Source of the DNA: Bacteroides fragilis NCTC 9343
GTDB taxonomy: Bacteria > Bacteroidota > Bacteroidia > Bacteroidales > Bacteroidaceae
Direction: 5' to 3'
Length of the DNA stretch: 64,000 bases
Assembly: GCF_000025985.1 (NCBI RefSeq)
Contig: NC_003228.3
Span: 1,860,001 to 1,924,000 of the forward strand
Both the position numbers and the translations under genes were made by a program. The notes beneath the pieces are model-generated. The model searched no databases and was not told the DNA's origin. It was given only the letters and a program-made list of their open reading frames with translations. Within the stretch, counting starts at the first letter, position 1, and each line of letters opens with the position of its first letter. Positions 40,624 to 48,920 of this stretch are shown piece by piece.

Positions 40624-42285
40624 ATGAATATGAAAACTTTATTCATTTTTCTATTTGTTTTGCTTGCATTTTACTCCTGCGATACGGATGAACCGATCAG
40701 CGCAGAAGACTTATCGGCTGCAACCGGTACTAATACGGATGAGGTCGATGTAGCTTCCAGGTCGGGCAGCTATCTGATCTGGCTTAATGGAATGAGTGCG
40801 GAAACAAAGAAAGTTGCAGATCAACTGCAAACCGTGAACCACTATGACAAGATGGTGGCTTTTAATGATTTACCGGGGACAGACAAGGTGGAAACCTTGG
40901 AAACCATGGCAAAAGATTCTTTGAACGATCTGACAATTGTAGGCAGTGTTGCCGATTTCATAGCAGGTACTTACAGTCCTGAGATGATACAGGACATCCG
41001 TCACAATCGTCAGGGAGTCATCTTAATTGCCAAAGACGGTAAGGGTGAAGATTTGAAGGCGCAAATGCTTAAACTTTTCGGGCTTTATGTAGATAAGGGA
41101 TATTATAAAGTCAGCTTTCCGCGTGAACAGCGCTATGCCTATTATGACGCAAACGATCCGGATGTTTTGAAGAAGCTTTGCGGAACGGGTGGTCTCAATC
41201 CTCACACCCGTAGCATGTTGGGCTCTCCCGGACCGACGGATGATCCTTCGGCTCCGGAAGTTACCGAACGGGCTTTGCATGCTATGAAGAAGATCTATAT
41301 CAGCAATCGGTATTATGTATATACCAGTGATTATAAATATCACATGACCGGATATGAGACGCTATTACCCTATACGGCTGATATCAGGGAGTATCTCCCG
41401 CGGGATGATAAAAGGTATGATGGGATGGTTGATCGCGAATGGACCATTGATGCTTATAATCTGCGTATTTACGCACCGACCAATGGAGATAATATGCTTG
41501 CTGTTTATAGTTCGGGTGGAAATGGTTTTTCCAACAGGCTCGACCATTCATTGGTATCTTTGAATAATGCACCGATGTATGAACTTTGGGCATTGATATG
41601 GGGATTGCGAAACAATGCTTATACGAAGATTAATATCCGTGACGACCAAAGTTCACAGTTGAATCTCAAACTGATTGACTTTGCGCCGGGTTTGCCGGAG
41701 ACAGAGAGTACCATTGAGCATGCATACGAAAAGAGCGTGGGATTTGATTTGGGAGCGACTCCGGTTTTAAAGGGTGAGTATCGTTGGGGTAAGTCCATTA
41801 CATATCAGTTGGCGGAAATGACCCGTGAGGTGACTCGTACCATTACCGATGCCGAGATGAGTTATTGCTGGAAGTGGTATCCTGAAACGCTTTTCCGGGG
41901 TAGCAAGGCTATGAATGCAGAGGGGATGATCGATGCTGTTACTATGATTTCGCCTGCATGGTATGATATTCTCTATGATCATGTGGCGGGAACTCCGGGT
42001 ACGGATAATCCTTTCTGTGACTATGACAACGACTTGCAGTTTAACCAGAATCTGCTCAATTACGAGCAGCAATGCGCCATTACTGCCCGGACAACCGGTG
42101 CGTCGGCCGGTGTTGTAGCCATCGAGATAACCGATGGAATGGTCTTACAGCGTGGAGGAGCTTGGTTTACGAGTTGGGGAGCGGCGGTGATTCATTCTTT
42201 GCCGAGCAGTGCCGGAACAGCTTACAATACCACTGTGGATGTACACAAAACCACTACAGTGTGGATAGACTATAATAACTGGTAA
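40624..42285 (+). CDS. Lipoprotein resembling leukocidin/cytolysin pore-forming toxins, copy 1
   Basis: 553 residues. A lipoprotein signal ends at C19 (LLAFYSC), followed by acidic DTDEP. Residues about 48-165 form an alpha/beta domain comparable in place and type to the pro-domain of Vibrio cholerae cytolysin. From about 215 a beta-rich domain follows with WTIDAYNLRIY (273-283), SGGNGFSN, and SVGFDLGATPVLKGEYRWGK then SITYQ (371-395). It ends in TTTVWIDYNNW. In leukocidin-type toxins the corresponding order is G-F-x-L/I-G, glycine-rich stem, S-x-S/T-Y-x-Q and a terminal V-x-W/Y-D-W strand. The similarity is my own reading of order and pattern, not an alignment score. A paralogue follows after 22 bp. 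Confidence 0.55.
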   Translation: MNMKTLFIFLFVLLAFYSCDTDEPISAEDLSAATGTNTDEVDVASRSGSYLIWLNGMSAETKKVADQLQTVNHYDKMVAFNDLPGTDKVETLETMAKDSLNDLTIVGSVADFIAGTYSPEMIQDIRHNRQGVILIAKDGKGEDLKAQMLKLFGLYVDKGYYKVSFPREQRYAYYDANDPDVLKKLCGTGGLNPHTRSMLGSPGPTDDPSAPEVTERALHAMKKIYISNRYYVYTSDYKYHMTGYETLLPYTADIREYLPRDDKRYDGMVDREWTIDAYNLRIYAPTNGDNMLAVYSSGGNGFSNRLDHSLVSLNNAPMYELWALIWGLRNNAYTKINIRDDQSSQLNLKLIDFAPGLPETESTIEHAYEKSVGFDLGATPVLKGEYRWGKSITYQLAEMTREVTRTITDAEMSYCWKWYPETLFRGSKAMNAEGMIDAVTMISPAWYDILYDHVAGTPGTDNPFCDYDNDLQFNQNLLNYEQQCAITARTTGASAGVVAIEITDGMVLQRGGAWFTSWGAAVIHSLPSSAGTAYNTTVDVHKTTTVWIDYNNW

Positions 42286-42307
42286 AACGAACCATTAAAA
42301 AAAGATT

Positions 42308-43900
42308 ATGATGAAAACAAAAATGATATATATGATACTTCTGTTCTCAAGTATTCTTTTCGGGGGATGCGTTAGGGATGTCATTGATGATGTTCCGGGG
42401 ACGGATGAGGACTATGCGGCAGATAAGAAGGACGTGGTCCTGATACGTATGGGAACTAACGATGCGGAAGTGAAAGATATTACATCCCGCTTGTTCAACA
42501 ACATTCCTTCTTCCTGGGAAATAGGGAAGAAGACCATTGTGGACTATGACAAGATGAAAGATCCTGAGACGGAACTTAATGCCGACATCAAGAATCCGAA
42601 GATTTATATGACGGTCATTTTGAATATCGATGATGTTATCTCCGGTAAATATCCGATATCTCTGTTCCGTATGTTGAAGTTCTATAAAAGGGATTTTTAT
42701 GTGATTGCCACTCAGTCCACTCCGGAACAGAAGGAGGAGATGCTTTCACTGATAGGAGTCTATATGGAAGCAGGTTATTATGCGATCAACTATGATAACG
42801 TACAGCATTACCGTATTTTTCCTTCTGCCGATCCGTATGCCAAAGATAATATGATTGGTAAGGGAGTGGCTTCCTTCAATCAAAAACTGTTGACCCGCTC
42901 TGCCGATACCTTACCCGAAGGTAACGATCCGGATCCCGGATATAATGCACAAATGGCGGATAAGGAGGCTTTGAAGAGGATTGAGATTTACAACCGTATC
43001 TATGGCTATGCTCAGGGAGACATGAACTACTCCATGCAGGCGGTCCCTTATAAGATGAAACCGGGTGCCGCACCCGATGTGATTATAGATAACTCCTGGG
43101 CGATAGATGCCTATAACTTCCAGATATACAGTAAGAACAACAACTGTATATTGAGTATCACGAATAATGCCGGAAATGGCTTCACTGCCAATATCAAAGA
43201 CTATACCACTCCCAAAGGTGCCAATGTCTATGCTTACATCTGGAATTTGATGCGGGAGGCTTCCAGTGAGATAACCGTTCATTCGGACGGAGGAATTTTC
43301 AGGGAGATCAGTTATCAGCCGCAGACGGTGAATCACGGTGCCAGCTATACCGAGAACTCTTTCTGGAAAGTGTCTGTTTCCGTATCGCCCACCAAACTGG
43401 AAGACAAACCTTGGGAGGCGTTCAAAGTGTCGTTTGGTAAAGAATCGTCTACCGAAGTGTCTTACAAGACTAAATCGATGGACTATTCCTGCAAGGGGCA
43501 GTTTGGTAACGGGCTGTACAGCAAACTTTGGCAGTTTATTCCCGGAGAGTTCTACGACAGGGCGGAAGCCTTTGTTTACGAAACGAGTCAGGGATTGCGT
43601 TGGATAGACGCTGCACAAGCGATGACACCCAATTATGTGACATGGGGAGGCTGGACCCTTCGCCAGAATTATTTAAATCACATCAACAACAGTATGAAGT
43701 TGCATCAACAGCAGTGCATTTACTCTCTAGAGTCGGACGCACAGCCCGGAGTCGTTTCTGTGGCTATCACAGACGCCATCGATTTACAAAAGACGTATGT
43801 ACACTATAACTGCGGCATTCGCTATGGGCACGATTCGGCTAGGACGGATCTCAAAATGTCGAAGATGGTGTGGATTGATTTCAGGCAGTGGGACAATTGA
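42308..43900 (+). CDS. Lipoprotein resembling leukocidin/cytolysin pore-forming toxins, copy 2
   Basis: 530 residues with lipoprotein signal ending at C21 (ILFGGC). Same plan as the previous protein: an alpha/beta N-terminal domain (about 40-165), WAIDAYNFQIY at 264-274 against WTIDAYNLRIY, NNAGNGFTAN against SGGNGFSN, a stem-like SSTEVSYKTKSMDYSCKG region, LHQQQC against YEQQC, and a closing strand VWIDFRQWDN against VWIDYNNW. Overall identity is low, so this is an old duplication. Two unlike subunits made together recall bicomponent leukocidins. A haemolysin made of two neighbouring gene products has been reported in B. fragilis; I cannot tell whether this is that pair. The alternative is an uncharacterised surface lipoprotein family. 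Confidence 0.55.
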   Translation: MMKTKMIYMILLFSSILFGGCVRDVIDDVPGTDEDYAADKKDVVLIRMGTNDAEVKDITSRLFNNIPSSWEIGKKTIVDYDKMKDPETELNADIKNPKIYMTVILNIDDVISGKYPISLFRMLKFYKRDFYVIATQSTPEQKEEMLSLIGVYMEAGYYAINYDNVQHYRIFPSADPYAKDNMIGKGVASFNQKLLTRSADTLPEGNDPDPGYNAQMADKEALKRIEIYNRIYGYAQGDMNYSMQAVPYKMKPGAAPDVIIDNSWAIDAYNFQIYSKNNNCILSITNNAGNGFTANIKDYTTPKGANVYAYIWNLMREASSEITVHSDGGIFREISYQPQTVNHGASYTENSFWKVSVSVSPTKLEDKPWEAFKVSFGKESSTEVSYKTKSMDYSCKGQFGNGLYSKLWQFIPGEFYDRAEAFVYETSQGLRWIDAAQAMTPNYVTWGGWTLRQNYLNHINNSMKLHQQQCIYSLESDAQPGVVSVAITDAIDLQKTYVHYNCGIRYGHDSARTDLKMSKMVWIDFRQWDN

Positions 43901-43954
43901 CCTGCACCCTTAACTCTACGGCTATATGAGGTTTTTATCCATGCCTAAAGCCTG

Positions 43955-44045
43955 CTTCATTACAGATTGAGAGATTACACAACTATATAGCAAGAGATAA
44001 GTGATAATAGTGTTTCTCTGTGTAATCTGTTAATCTGTGGTGAAG
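43955..44045. repeat. Dispersed hairpin repeat, copy 4
   Basis: Arms 43955-43986 (contains ACAGATT, three bases, AGATTACACA) and 44014-44045 (TGTGTAATCT ... AATCTGT, ends GGTGAAG) are inverted repeats. It lies 54 bp after the second toxin-like gene, between convergent genes. Confidence 0.75.
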
Positions 44046-44080
44046 TTTTGGCTTATTAGCACAGGATGGTGGCGTATCGC

Positions 44081-44287
44081 TTAGAATCTTGTCAGTTGTT
44101 TGGGCGATCCATGCCAGGAACAGCCCAGACAATATACTTCCGTAAAATCGAATCCTTCGATTGGGATTTCCGGATATTTGGGTACGACTGTTCCATCTTG
44201 GGCAATATATACTAACAGACGTTCACCCTGATCGTTTTTTACATACATACCGGCTATTTTACACTGGGGACAAAGCAATTTCTTCAT
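44081..44287 (-). CDS. Small zinc-ribbon-like protein
   Basis: 68 residues. C-P-Q-C at residues 6-9 and C-L-G-C near residues 53-56 make a two-knuckle zinc ribbon around a small beta sheet (GERLLVYIAQDGTVVPKYPEIPI). Start and stop are well defined and there is no overlapping gene, so it is probably real. The function is unknown; it may be a nucleic-acid-binding or scaffold ribbon. Confidence 0.6.
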   Translation of the reverse strand: MKKLLCPQCKIAGMYVKNDQGERLLVYIAQDGTVVPKYPEIPIEGFDFTEVYCLGCSWHGSPKQLTRF

Positions 44288-44850
44288 ATTACTAAAATGG
44301 ATTCTTTATACTGTTTTATTTTTATAGTTAGCTCTATCTTGATATTATCCGTTCATATCAGACGGATGATATCCTGAAAGCTTTTTGTATCCCGACTTTC
44401 CGTAAATACAGATAGTAGGTTTCAAAAGTGCGCAAATATGCAGGCTTGTCGCTTAATAGACAAATAATTTATCAGAAAAATATCTTCCCTTATCTAAAAT
44501 TGATTAATAAGCCCTGTTTTCTATACGGGTAAAGGGGGACAGAGTAAAAGGAAACGATCATATTGATAAAGATGAATGAGGTGTGACTGCTTATTCATTC
44601 TATAATAGAATTTGCCTGTAGATAATCTTTTTGTTTGGAATGTCATCGATCTTCGTAACCGGCTCTTTGCTCTTTCCCTGTAGCGGTAGGTATTTCTTTA
44701 TTAGTGAACAGTTTTATTATGATTTATACTTTGTGTAGCAAAAGTAACTGTTTTACCTTATGAGGGCCATTGTAAAAAAACGGTCTTTTAAAACTAAGCT
44801 CTATCTTTTTTTGTTGTTAATCATATGAATAACTAAAAAAATATACGATT
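44288..44850. other. Intergenic region upstream of the 2-oxoacid dehydrogenase genes
   Basis: 563 bp, AT-rich, no gene found. Around 44722-44736 the sequence reads TATACTTTGTGTAGC, a near match to the Bacteroides -7 box, about 120 bp before the lpdA start. No stable long palindrome was recognised. Confidence 0.45.
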
Positions 44851-46200
44851 ATGAGATATGATATAGCTATTATCGGTGGTGGACCTGCCGGGTATACTGC
44901 TGCCGAGAGAGCAGGAGCTAACGGTTTGCGTGCTGTTTTGTTTGAGAAAAAAGCAATGGGCGGTGTGTGTCTTAATGAAGGATGTATTCCTACCAAAGCC
45001 CTGCTTTATTCCGCCAAGGTGCTGGACGGTATTAAGAGTGCGCCGAAATACGGTGTCTCGGTAGAGGGGGCTCCTGCATTTGATATGGAAAAAATCATCG
45101 GCCGGAAAAACAAAACGGTGCAGAAGTTGACGGGCGGAGTGAGAATGACGGTAAACTCTTACGGAGTGACTATTGTAGATAAGGAAGCGGTGATAGAGGG
45201 CGAAGGTGAAGAAGGATTCCATATCCGCTGTGATGGAGAGGTATACGAGGCAACCTATCTGTTGGTTTGTACCGGATCGGATACCGTGATCCCTCCGATA
45301 AAGGGGCTTTCGGACGTGGATTACTGGACCTCACGAGAGGCGCTGGATAGCACTGTTCTTCCATCATCGCTCGCCATTATTGGAGGCGGAGTGATCGGAA
45401 TGGAGTTTGCTTCATTCTTTAACAGCATGGGCGTTAGGGTGAAAGTGATCGAGATGATGCCGGAGATTCTTGGAGCAATGGATAAAGAAACCAGTGCGAT
45501 GTTGCGTGCTGACTATACAAAGAAAGGGGTTAATTTCTATCTGAACACGAAAGTAACCGAGGTGAGTGATAAAGGAGTAACAGTGGAAAAGGATGGAAAG
45601 AGTTCGTTTATCGATGCCGACCGGATTTTAGTGAGCGTAGGCCGTAAAGCGAATATCACCCAAGTAGGATTGGATAAACTGAATATTGAGTTGCACCGGA
45701 ATGGGGTCGTTGTAGATGAACACATGTTGACCTCTCATCCACGTGTATATGCTTGCGGTGATATTACCGGCTTTTCTTTATTGGCACATACGGCTATTCG
45801 TGAAGCAGAAGTTGCCATTAATCATATTTTGGGAATAGATGACCGGATGGATTATGATTGTGTTCCGGGCGTAGTCTATACCAATCCCGAACTGGCCGGT
45901 GTGGGTAAAACGGAGGAGGAGCTGATAGCTAAGGGTATTTATTATCGGATACAAAAACTACCGATGGTTTATTCGGGGCGTTTTGTTGCCGAAAACGAGT
46001 TGGGGAACGGACTGTGTAAACTGATTATCGATCATAATGATCGGATTGTCGGCTGCCACATGTTGGGCAATCCGGCTTCGGAAATTATTGTTGTGGCAGG
46101 CATTGCTATCCAGAGAGGATATACGGTCGATGAATTTAGAAAGAGTGTTTTCCCGCACCCGACAGTCGGTGAAATTTATCACGAGACACTGTTTGCCTGA
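44851..46200 (+). CDS. lpdA: Dihydrolipoyl dehydrogenase (E3)
   Basis: 449 residues. YDIAIIGGGPAGYTAAERA is the FAD-binding fold, GGVCLNEGCIPTKALL holds the redox disulfide (C-x-x-x-x-C), LAIIGGGVIGMEFASFF is the NAD fold, YACGDITG the second FAD contact, and HPTVGEIYHETLFA the C-terminal catalytic His-Glu pair. It reoxidises dihydrolipoyl groups on the E2 subunit encoded 1.2 kb downstream. Its stop shares a base with the start of the lipoate ligase gene (TGATG). Confidence 0.93.
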   Translation: MRYDIAIIGGGPAGYTAAERAGANGLRAVLFEKKAMGGVCLNEGCIPTKALLYSAKVLDGIKSAPKYGVSVEGAPAFDMEKIIGRKNKTVQKLTGGVRMTVNSYGVTIVDKEAVIEGEGEEGFHIRCDGEVYEATYLLVCTGSDTVIPPIKGLSDVDYWTSREALDSTVLPSSLAIIGGGVIGMEFASFFNSMGVRVKVIEMMPEILGAMDKETSAMLRADYTKKGVNFYLNTKVTEVSDKGVTVEKDGKSSFIDADRILVSVGRKANITQVGLDKLNIELHRNGVVVDEHMLTSHPRVYACGDITGFSLLAHTAIREAEVAINHILGIDDRMDYDCVPGVVYTNPELAGVGKTEEELIAKGIYYRIQKLPMVYSGRFVAENELGNGLCKLIIDHNDRIVGCHMLGNPASEIIVVAGIAIQRGYTVDEFRKSVFPHPTVGEIYHETLFA

Positions 46201-46901
46201 TGCGGTTTATAAATAGCTCTTTTACAGATGCCGGTTTCAATCTGGCGGCTGAAGAGTATTTGTTGAAGCAGGGTACAGAAGATGTATTCATGCTTTGGCA
46301 AAGTGCTCCGTCCGTAATTATAGGCAAGCATCAGCGGGTGGAAACGGAAGTGAACCGGACGATGGCGGAACAAAACAAGATTCCTGTATTCCGGCGGTTT
46401 TCCGGTGGCGGTGCCGTATATCACGATTTGGGCAACATCAATCTTACGTTCATTGAAACTACCCGTCTGGCGCGTTTCGAAACTTATCTGGAGCGAACGG
46501 TTGAAATGTTGACTGCCGCCGGAGTTGCAGTGAGAGGCGACGAACGATTGGGTATTTATGTCGACGGGCGAAAAGTCTCGGGCAGTGCGCAATGCGTACA
46601 TCGCAATCGTGCAATGTATCATTGCACACTGCTGTATGATACAAATCTGGCGTTGTTGAACAAGTTGCTTGAGGTAGAAGGACTTGAGGAAAAGGTTGCC
46701 GTACATCCTGCTGTCCGTTCGGTACGTAGCGAAGTGACGAATCTGAAAGAGTATATGCATCCGGCTCTATCTACAGATAAATTCCGGGAGTGGGTTTTTC
46801 GTTATTTTGCAGGTCCTTCGATTGCCGAAGCGTTCAGTAAGGAGGAACTGGCTATTATCGAGGGGTTACGGGAAAGTAAATACAACATCATCTGTAACTG
46901 A
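46200..46901 (+). CDS. lplA: Lipoate-protein ligase
   Basis: 233 residues. The LplA family motif RRFSGGGAVYHDLGNINLTF is complete, DGRKVSGSAQC is the lysine-bearing adenylate motif, and HCTLLYDTNLALLNKLL follows as usual. The enzyme attaches (salvaged) lipoate to the E2 lipoyl domain. It lacks part of the small accessory domain of E. coli LplA (338 residues), which fits the short ligases that need no second subunit or those that use a partner. Coupled to lpdA by overlapping stop and start. Confidence 0.88.
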   Translation: MRFINSSFTDAGFNLAAEEYLLKQGTEDVFMLWQSAPSVIIGKHQRVETEVNRTMAEQNKIPVFRRFSGGGAVYHDLGNINLTFIETTRLARFETYLERTVEMLTAAGVAVRGDERLGIYVDGRKVSGSAQCVHRNRAMYHCTLLYDTNLALLNKLLEVEGLEEKVAVHPAVRSVRSEVTNLKEYMHPALSTDKFREWVFRYFAGPSIAEAFSKEELAIIEGLRESKYNIICN

Positions 46902-47409
46902 CGTGAATATCACCAAGCAGTCTGATTATTCAGTATCCGGTGGAGGAGAACTATTTTCCTTTCAAAATTCAGCCTTCTCATACGAAAAGTGTACTTCCAT
47001 CTTCCACCCTCGATTTGGCAAGCTCGATTCATCGTTTGTATTTGATGTACAGATAGGATGTATCTGTTATCCTATCTGTTTATACCATTTAAAGCAGTTT
47101 GTTTTTCTTAGTATCTTTAGTGAAAATGGTTAGGTTCTTATCTCGTCCCGCATACCCGGGTTGAGATAAAGATACTTTAGAAAGAAGTAAAGTAATTATT
47201 GATAATGCGTTATGCTTGCTATGGAATCTGCTTGCTTTCTTGCTAATGCGTGAGAACGGATATTTAAAGGATGCGCGAGATTGATTTATGTTTTTAGCCA
47301 CTAAACGGCTTTCTTATCCAGGCGATTACTTAAAAAAACATTAACTTAAAACTTTCTTTTTCACAATCTTGTTCTACTTGTACAAGTGAAAGAATAAATA
47401 ATTGTGTAT
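46902..47409. other. Intergenic region between lplA and the E2 gene
   Basis: 508 bp, no credible gene. It has the hairpin at 47049-47079. A second structure has AGTATCTTTA (about 47110-47119) complementary to TAAAGATACT (about 47167-47176) around an inner ATCTC/GAGAT stem; these right arms overlap in part, so two alternative folds are possible. It matches no riboswitch class I know. Confidence 0.5.
47049..47079 (+). terminator. Hairpin after the lplA gene
   Basis: ACAGATAGGAT (47049-47059) is a perfect complement of ATCCTATCTGT (47069-47079), loop 9 bases. No clear T-run, so termination efficiency is uncertain. Confidence 0.5.
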
Positions 47410-48777
47410 ATGGCAAGATTCGAAATAAAAATGCCCAAGTTGGGCGAAAGTATTACCGAAGGAACCATTTTATCATGGTCGGTGCAGGTAGGTGACGTGG
47501 TCAATGAGGACGACGTACTTTTCGAGGTGAATACTGCTAAGGTCAGTGCGGAGATCCCTTCTCCCGTTGCCGGAAAAGTGGTGGAAATATTGTTTAAAGA
47601 AGGCGATACGGTACCGGTAGGTACGGTAGTTGCCATTGTAGATATGGATGGAGAAGGTTCCGGAGAAGCATCGGAAACCGCAGGCTCTGTAGAAACGGCG
47701 TCTGCTCCAAAGGCTGCCGAGGTGTCGGACACTGCGTCTGTTCCGAAAGTTCAGGCGGAAGTAGCCGCTCCCAAAGTGGAACGTTGGTATTCGCCGGCAG
47801 TACTTCAATTGGCACGGGAGGCGAAGATTTCTCAGGAAGAACTGGATTCGATTCCCGGGACAGGTTATGAAGGCCGGCTGAGCAAAAAAGATATCCGCAC
47901 TTACATCGAGATGAAGAAAGGTGCTCCGGCAGCCGACGTCTCTACTACGGTGGTTTCGACGGTTTTGGCAAATAATTCGGGCTCTTCTCCTGTTCCTTCT
48001 GCAGAAGTACAAAAGAAGGCTGCCGCTGCGGCTCCTCAGGCTCAGCATGGACAATCTGCTTCTGCCGTTTCTTCAGATGCATCGGTAGAAGTCAAGGAGA
48101 TGGATCGAGTACGTCGCATCATTGCCGACCATATGGTGATGTCGAAAAAGGTTTCTCCGCATGTGACTAATGTGGTCGAAGTAGATGTCACCCGGCTGGT
48201 GCGTTGGCGCGAAAAGACCAAAGATGCTTTCTTCCGTCGTGAAGGTGTGAAGCTGACTTATATGCCTGCCATTGCTGAGGCCACTGCCCAGGCGTTGGCT
48301 GCCTATCCTCAGGTAAATGTCTCGGTGGACGGATACAACATCCTGTATAAGAAACATATCAATGTGGGCATTGCTGTTTCGCAAGATGATGGAAACTTGA
48401 TTGTTCCCGTAGTGCATGATGCCGATCGTTTGAATCTTAACGGACTTGCCGTAGCTATCGATTCGTTGGCGAAAAAGGCACGGGTTAATAAGCTGATGCC
48501 TGATGATATCGACGGAGGAACATTTACAATCACCAATTTCGGTACGTTTAAGATGTTGTTCGGAACTCCGATCATCAATCAGCCGCAGGTGGCTATTCTC
48601 GGAGTGGGTGTCATTGAGAAAAAGCCGGCTGTGGTGGAGACTCCCGAAGGAGATGTGATAGCCATTCGCCATAAGATGTACTTGTCACTCTCTTATGATC
48701 ACCGTGTGGTGGATGGTTCGCTGGGAGGTAACTTCCTGCACTTCATTGCCGATTATCTGGAGAACTGGAAAGAATAG
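47410..48777 (+). CDS. 2-oxoacid dehydrogenase E2 (dihydrolipoyl acyltransferase)
   Basis: 455 residues from the ATG at 47410 (a GTG two codons upstream is also open). Residues 1-80 form the lipoyl domain, with FEVNTAKVSAEIPSPVAG carrying the lipoyl lysine in T-A-K-V. A long Ala/Val/Ser/Pro linker follows. Residues about 128-165 form the E1/E3-binding domain (YSPAVLQLAREAKISQEELDSIPGTGYEGRLSKKDI), and a second linker leads to the catalytic domain with SYDHRVVDGSLGG. The binding domain and sequence context fit a branched-chain or general 2-oxoacid dehydrogenase. The needed lipoylation enzyme and E3 lie just upstream. Confidence 0.9.
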   Translation: MARFEIKMPKLGESITEGTILSWSVQVGDVVNEDDVLFEVNTAKVSAEIPSPVAGKVVEILFKEGDTVPVGTVVAIVDMDGEGSGEASETAGSVETASAPKAAEVSDTASVPKVQAEVAAPKVERWYSPAVLQLAREAKISQEELDSIPGTGYEGRLSKKDIRTYIEMKKGAPAADVSTTVVSTVLANNSGSSPVPSAEVQKKAAAAAPQAQHGQSASAVSSDASVEVKEMDRVRRIIADHMVMSKKVSPHVTNVVEVDVTRLVRWREKTKDAFFRREGVKLTYMPAIAEATAQALAAYPQVNVSVDGYNILYKKHINVGIAVSQDDGNLIVPVVHDADRLNLNGLAVAIDSLAKKARVNKLMPDDIDGGTFTITNFGTFKMLFGTPIINQPQVAILGVGVIEKKPAVVETPEGDVIAIRHKMYLSLSYDHRVVDGSLGGNFLHFIADYLENWKE

Positions 48778-48811
48778 TTGCCATATCGGAGATTTACAGA
48801 ATAATAAATCA

Positions 48812-48900
48812 GTCTCACCACAGATCTCCCGGATCGTTGCGGAACTTGTTTGGGGATCTTTATCCTTAAACTGTGATCATCTGTGTGATTTGTGGTGAAA
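48812..48900. repeat. Dispersed hairpin repeat, copy 5
   Basis: Arms 48812-48835 (TCTCACCACAGATCTCCC) and 48876-48900 (ATCTGTGTGATTTGTGGTGAAA) are imperfect inverted repeats. It separates the E2 and E1 genes within one probable transcript. The right arm reads open into the E1 frame, but the true E1 start is downstream. Confidence 0.65.
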
Positions 48901-48920
48901 ATCCTAAACCCACTTTAAAT

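Noticed and set aside
47100..47180. Riboswitch before the E2 gene
   Set aside because: Alternative hairpins exist, but they match no known riboswitch class and lie 230 bp from the start.
48873..48920. Upstream start for the fused E1 gene
   Set aside because: It lies in the arm of a dispersed hairpin repeat; the conserved protein starts at 48921.
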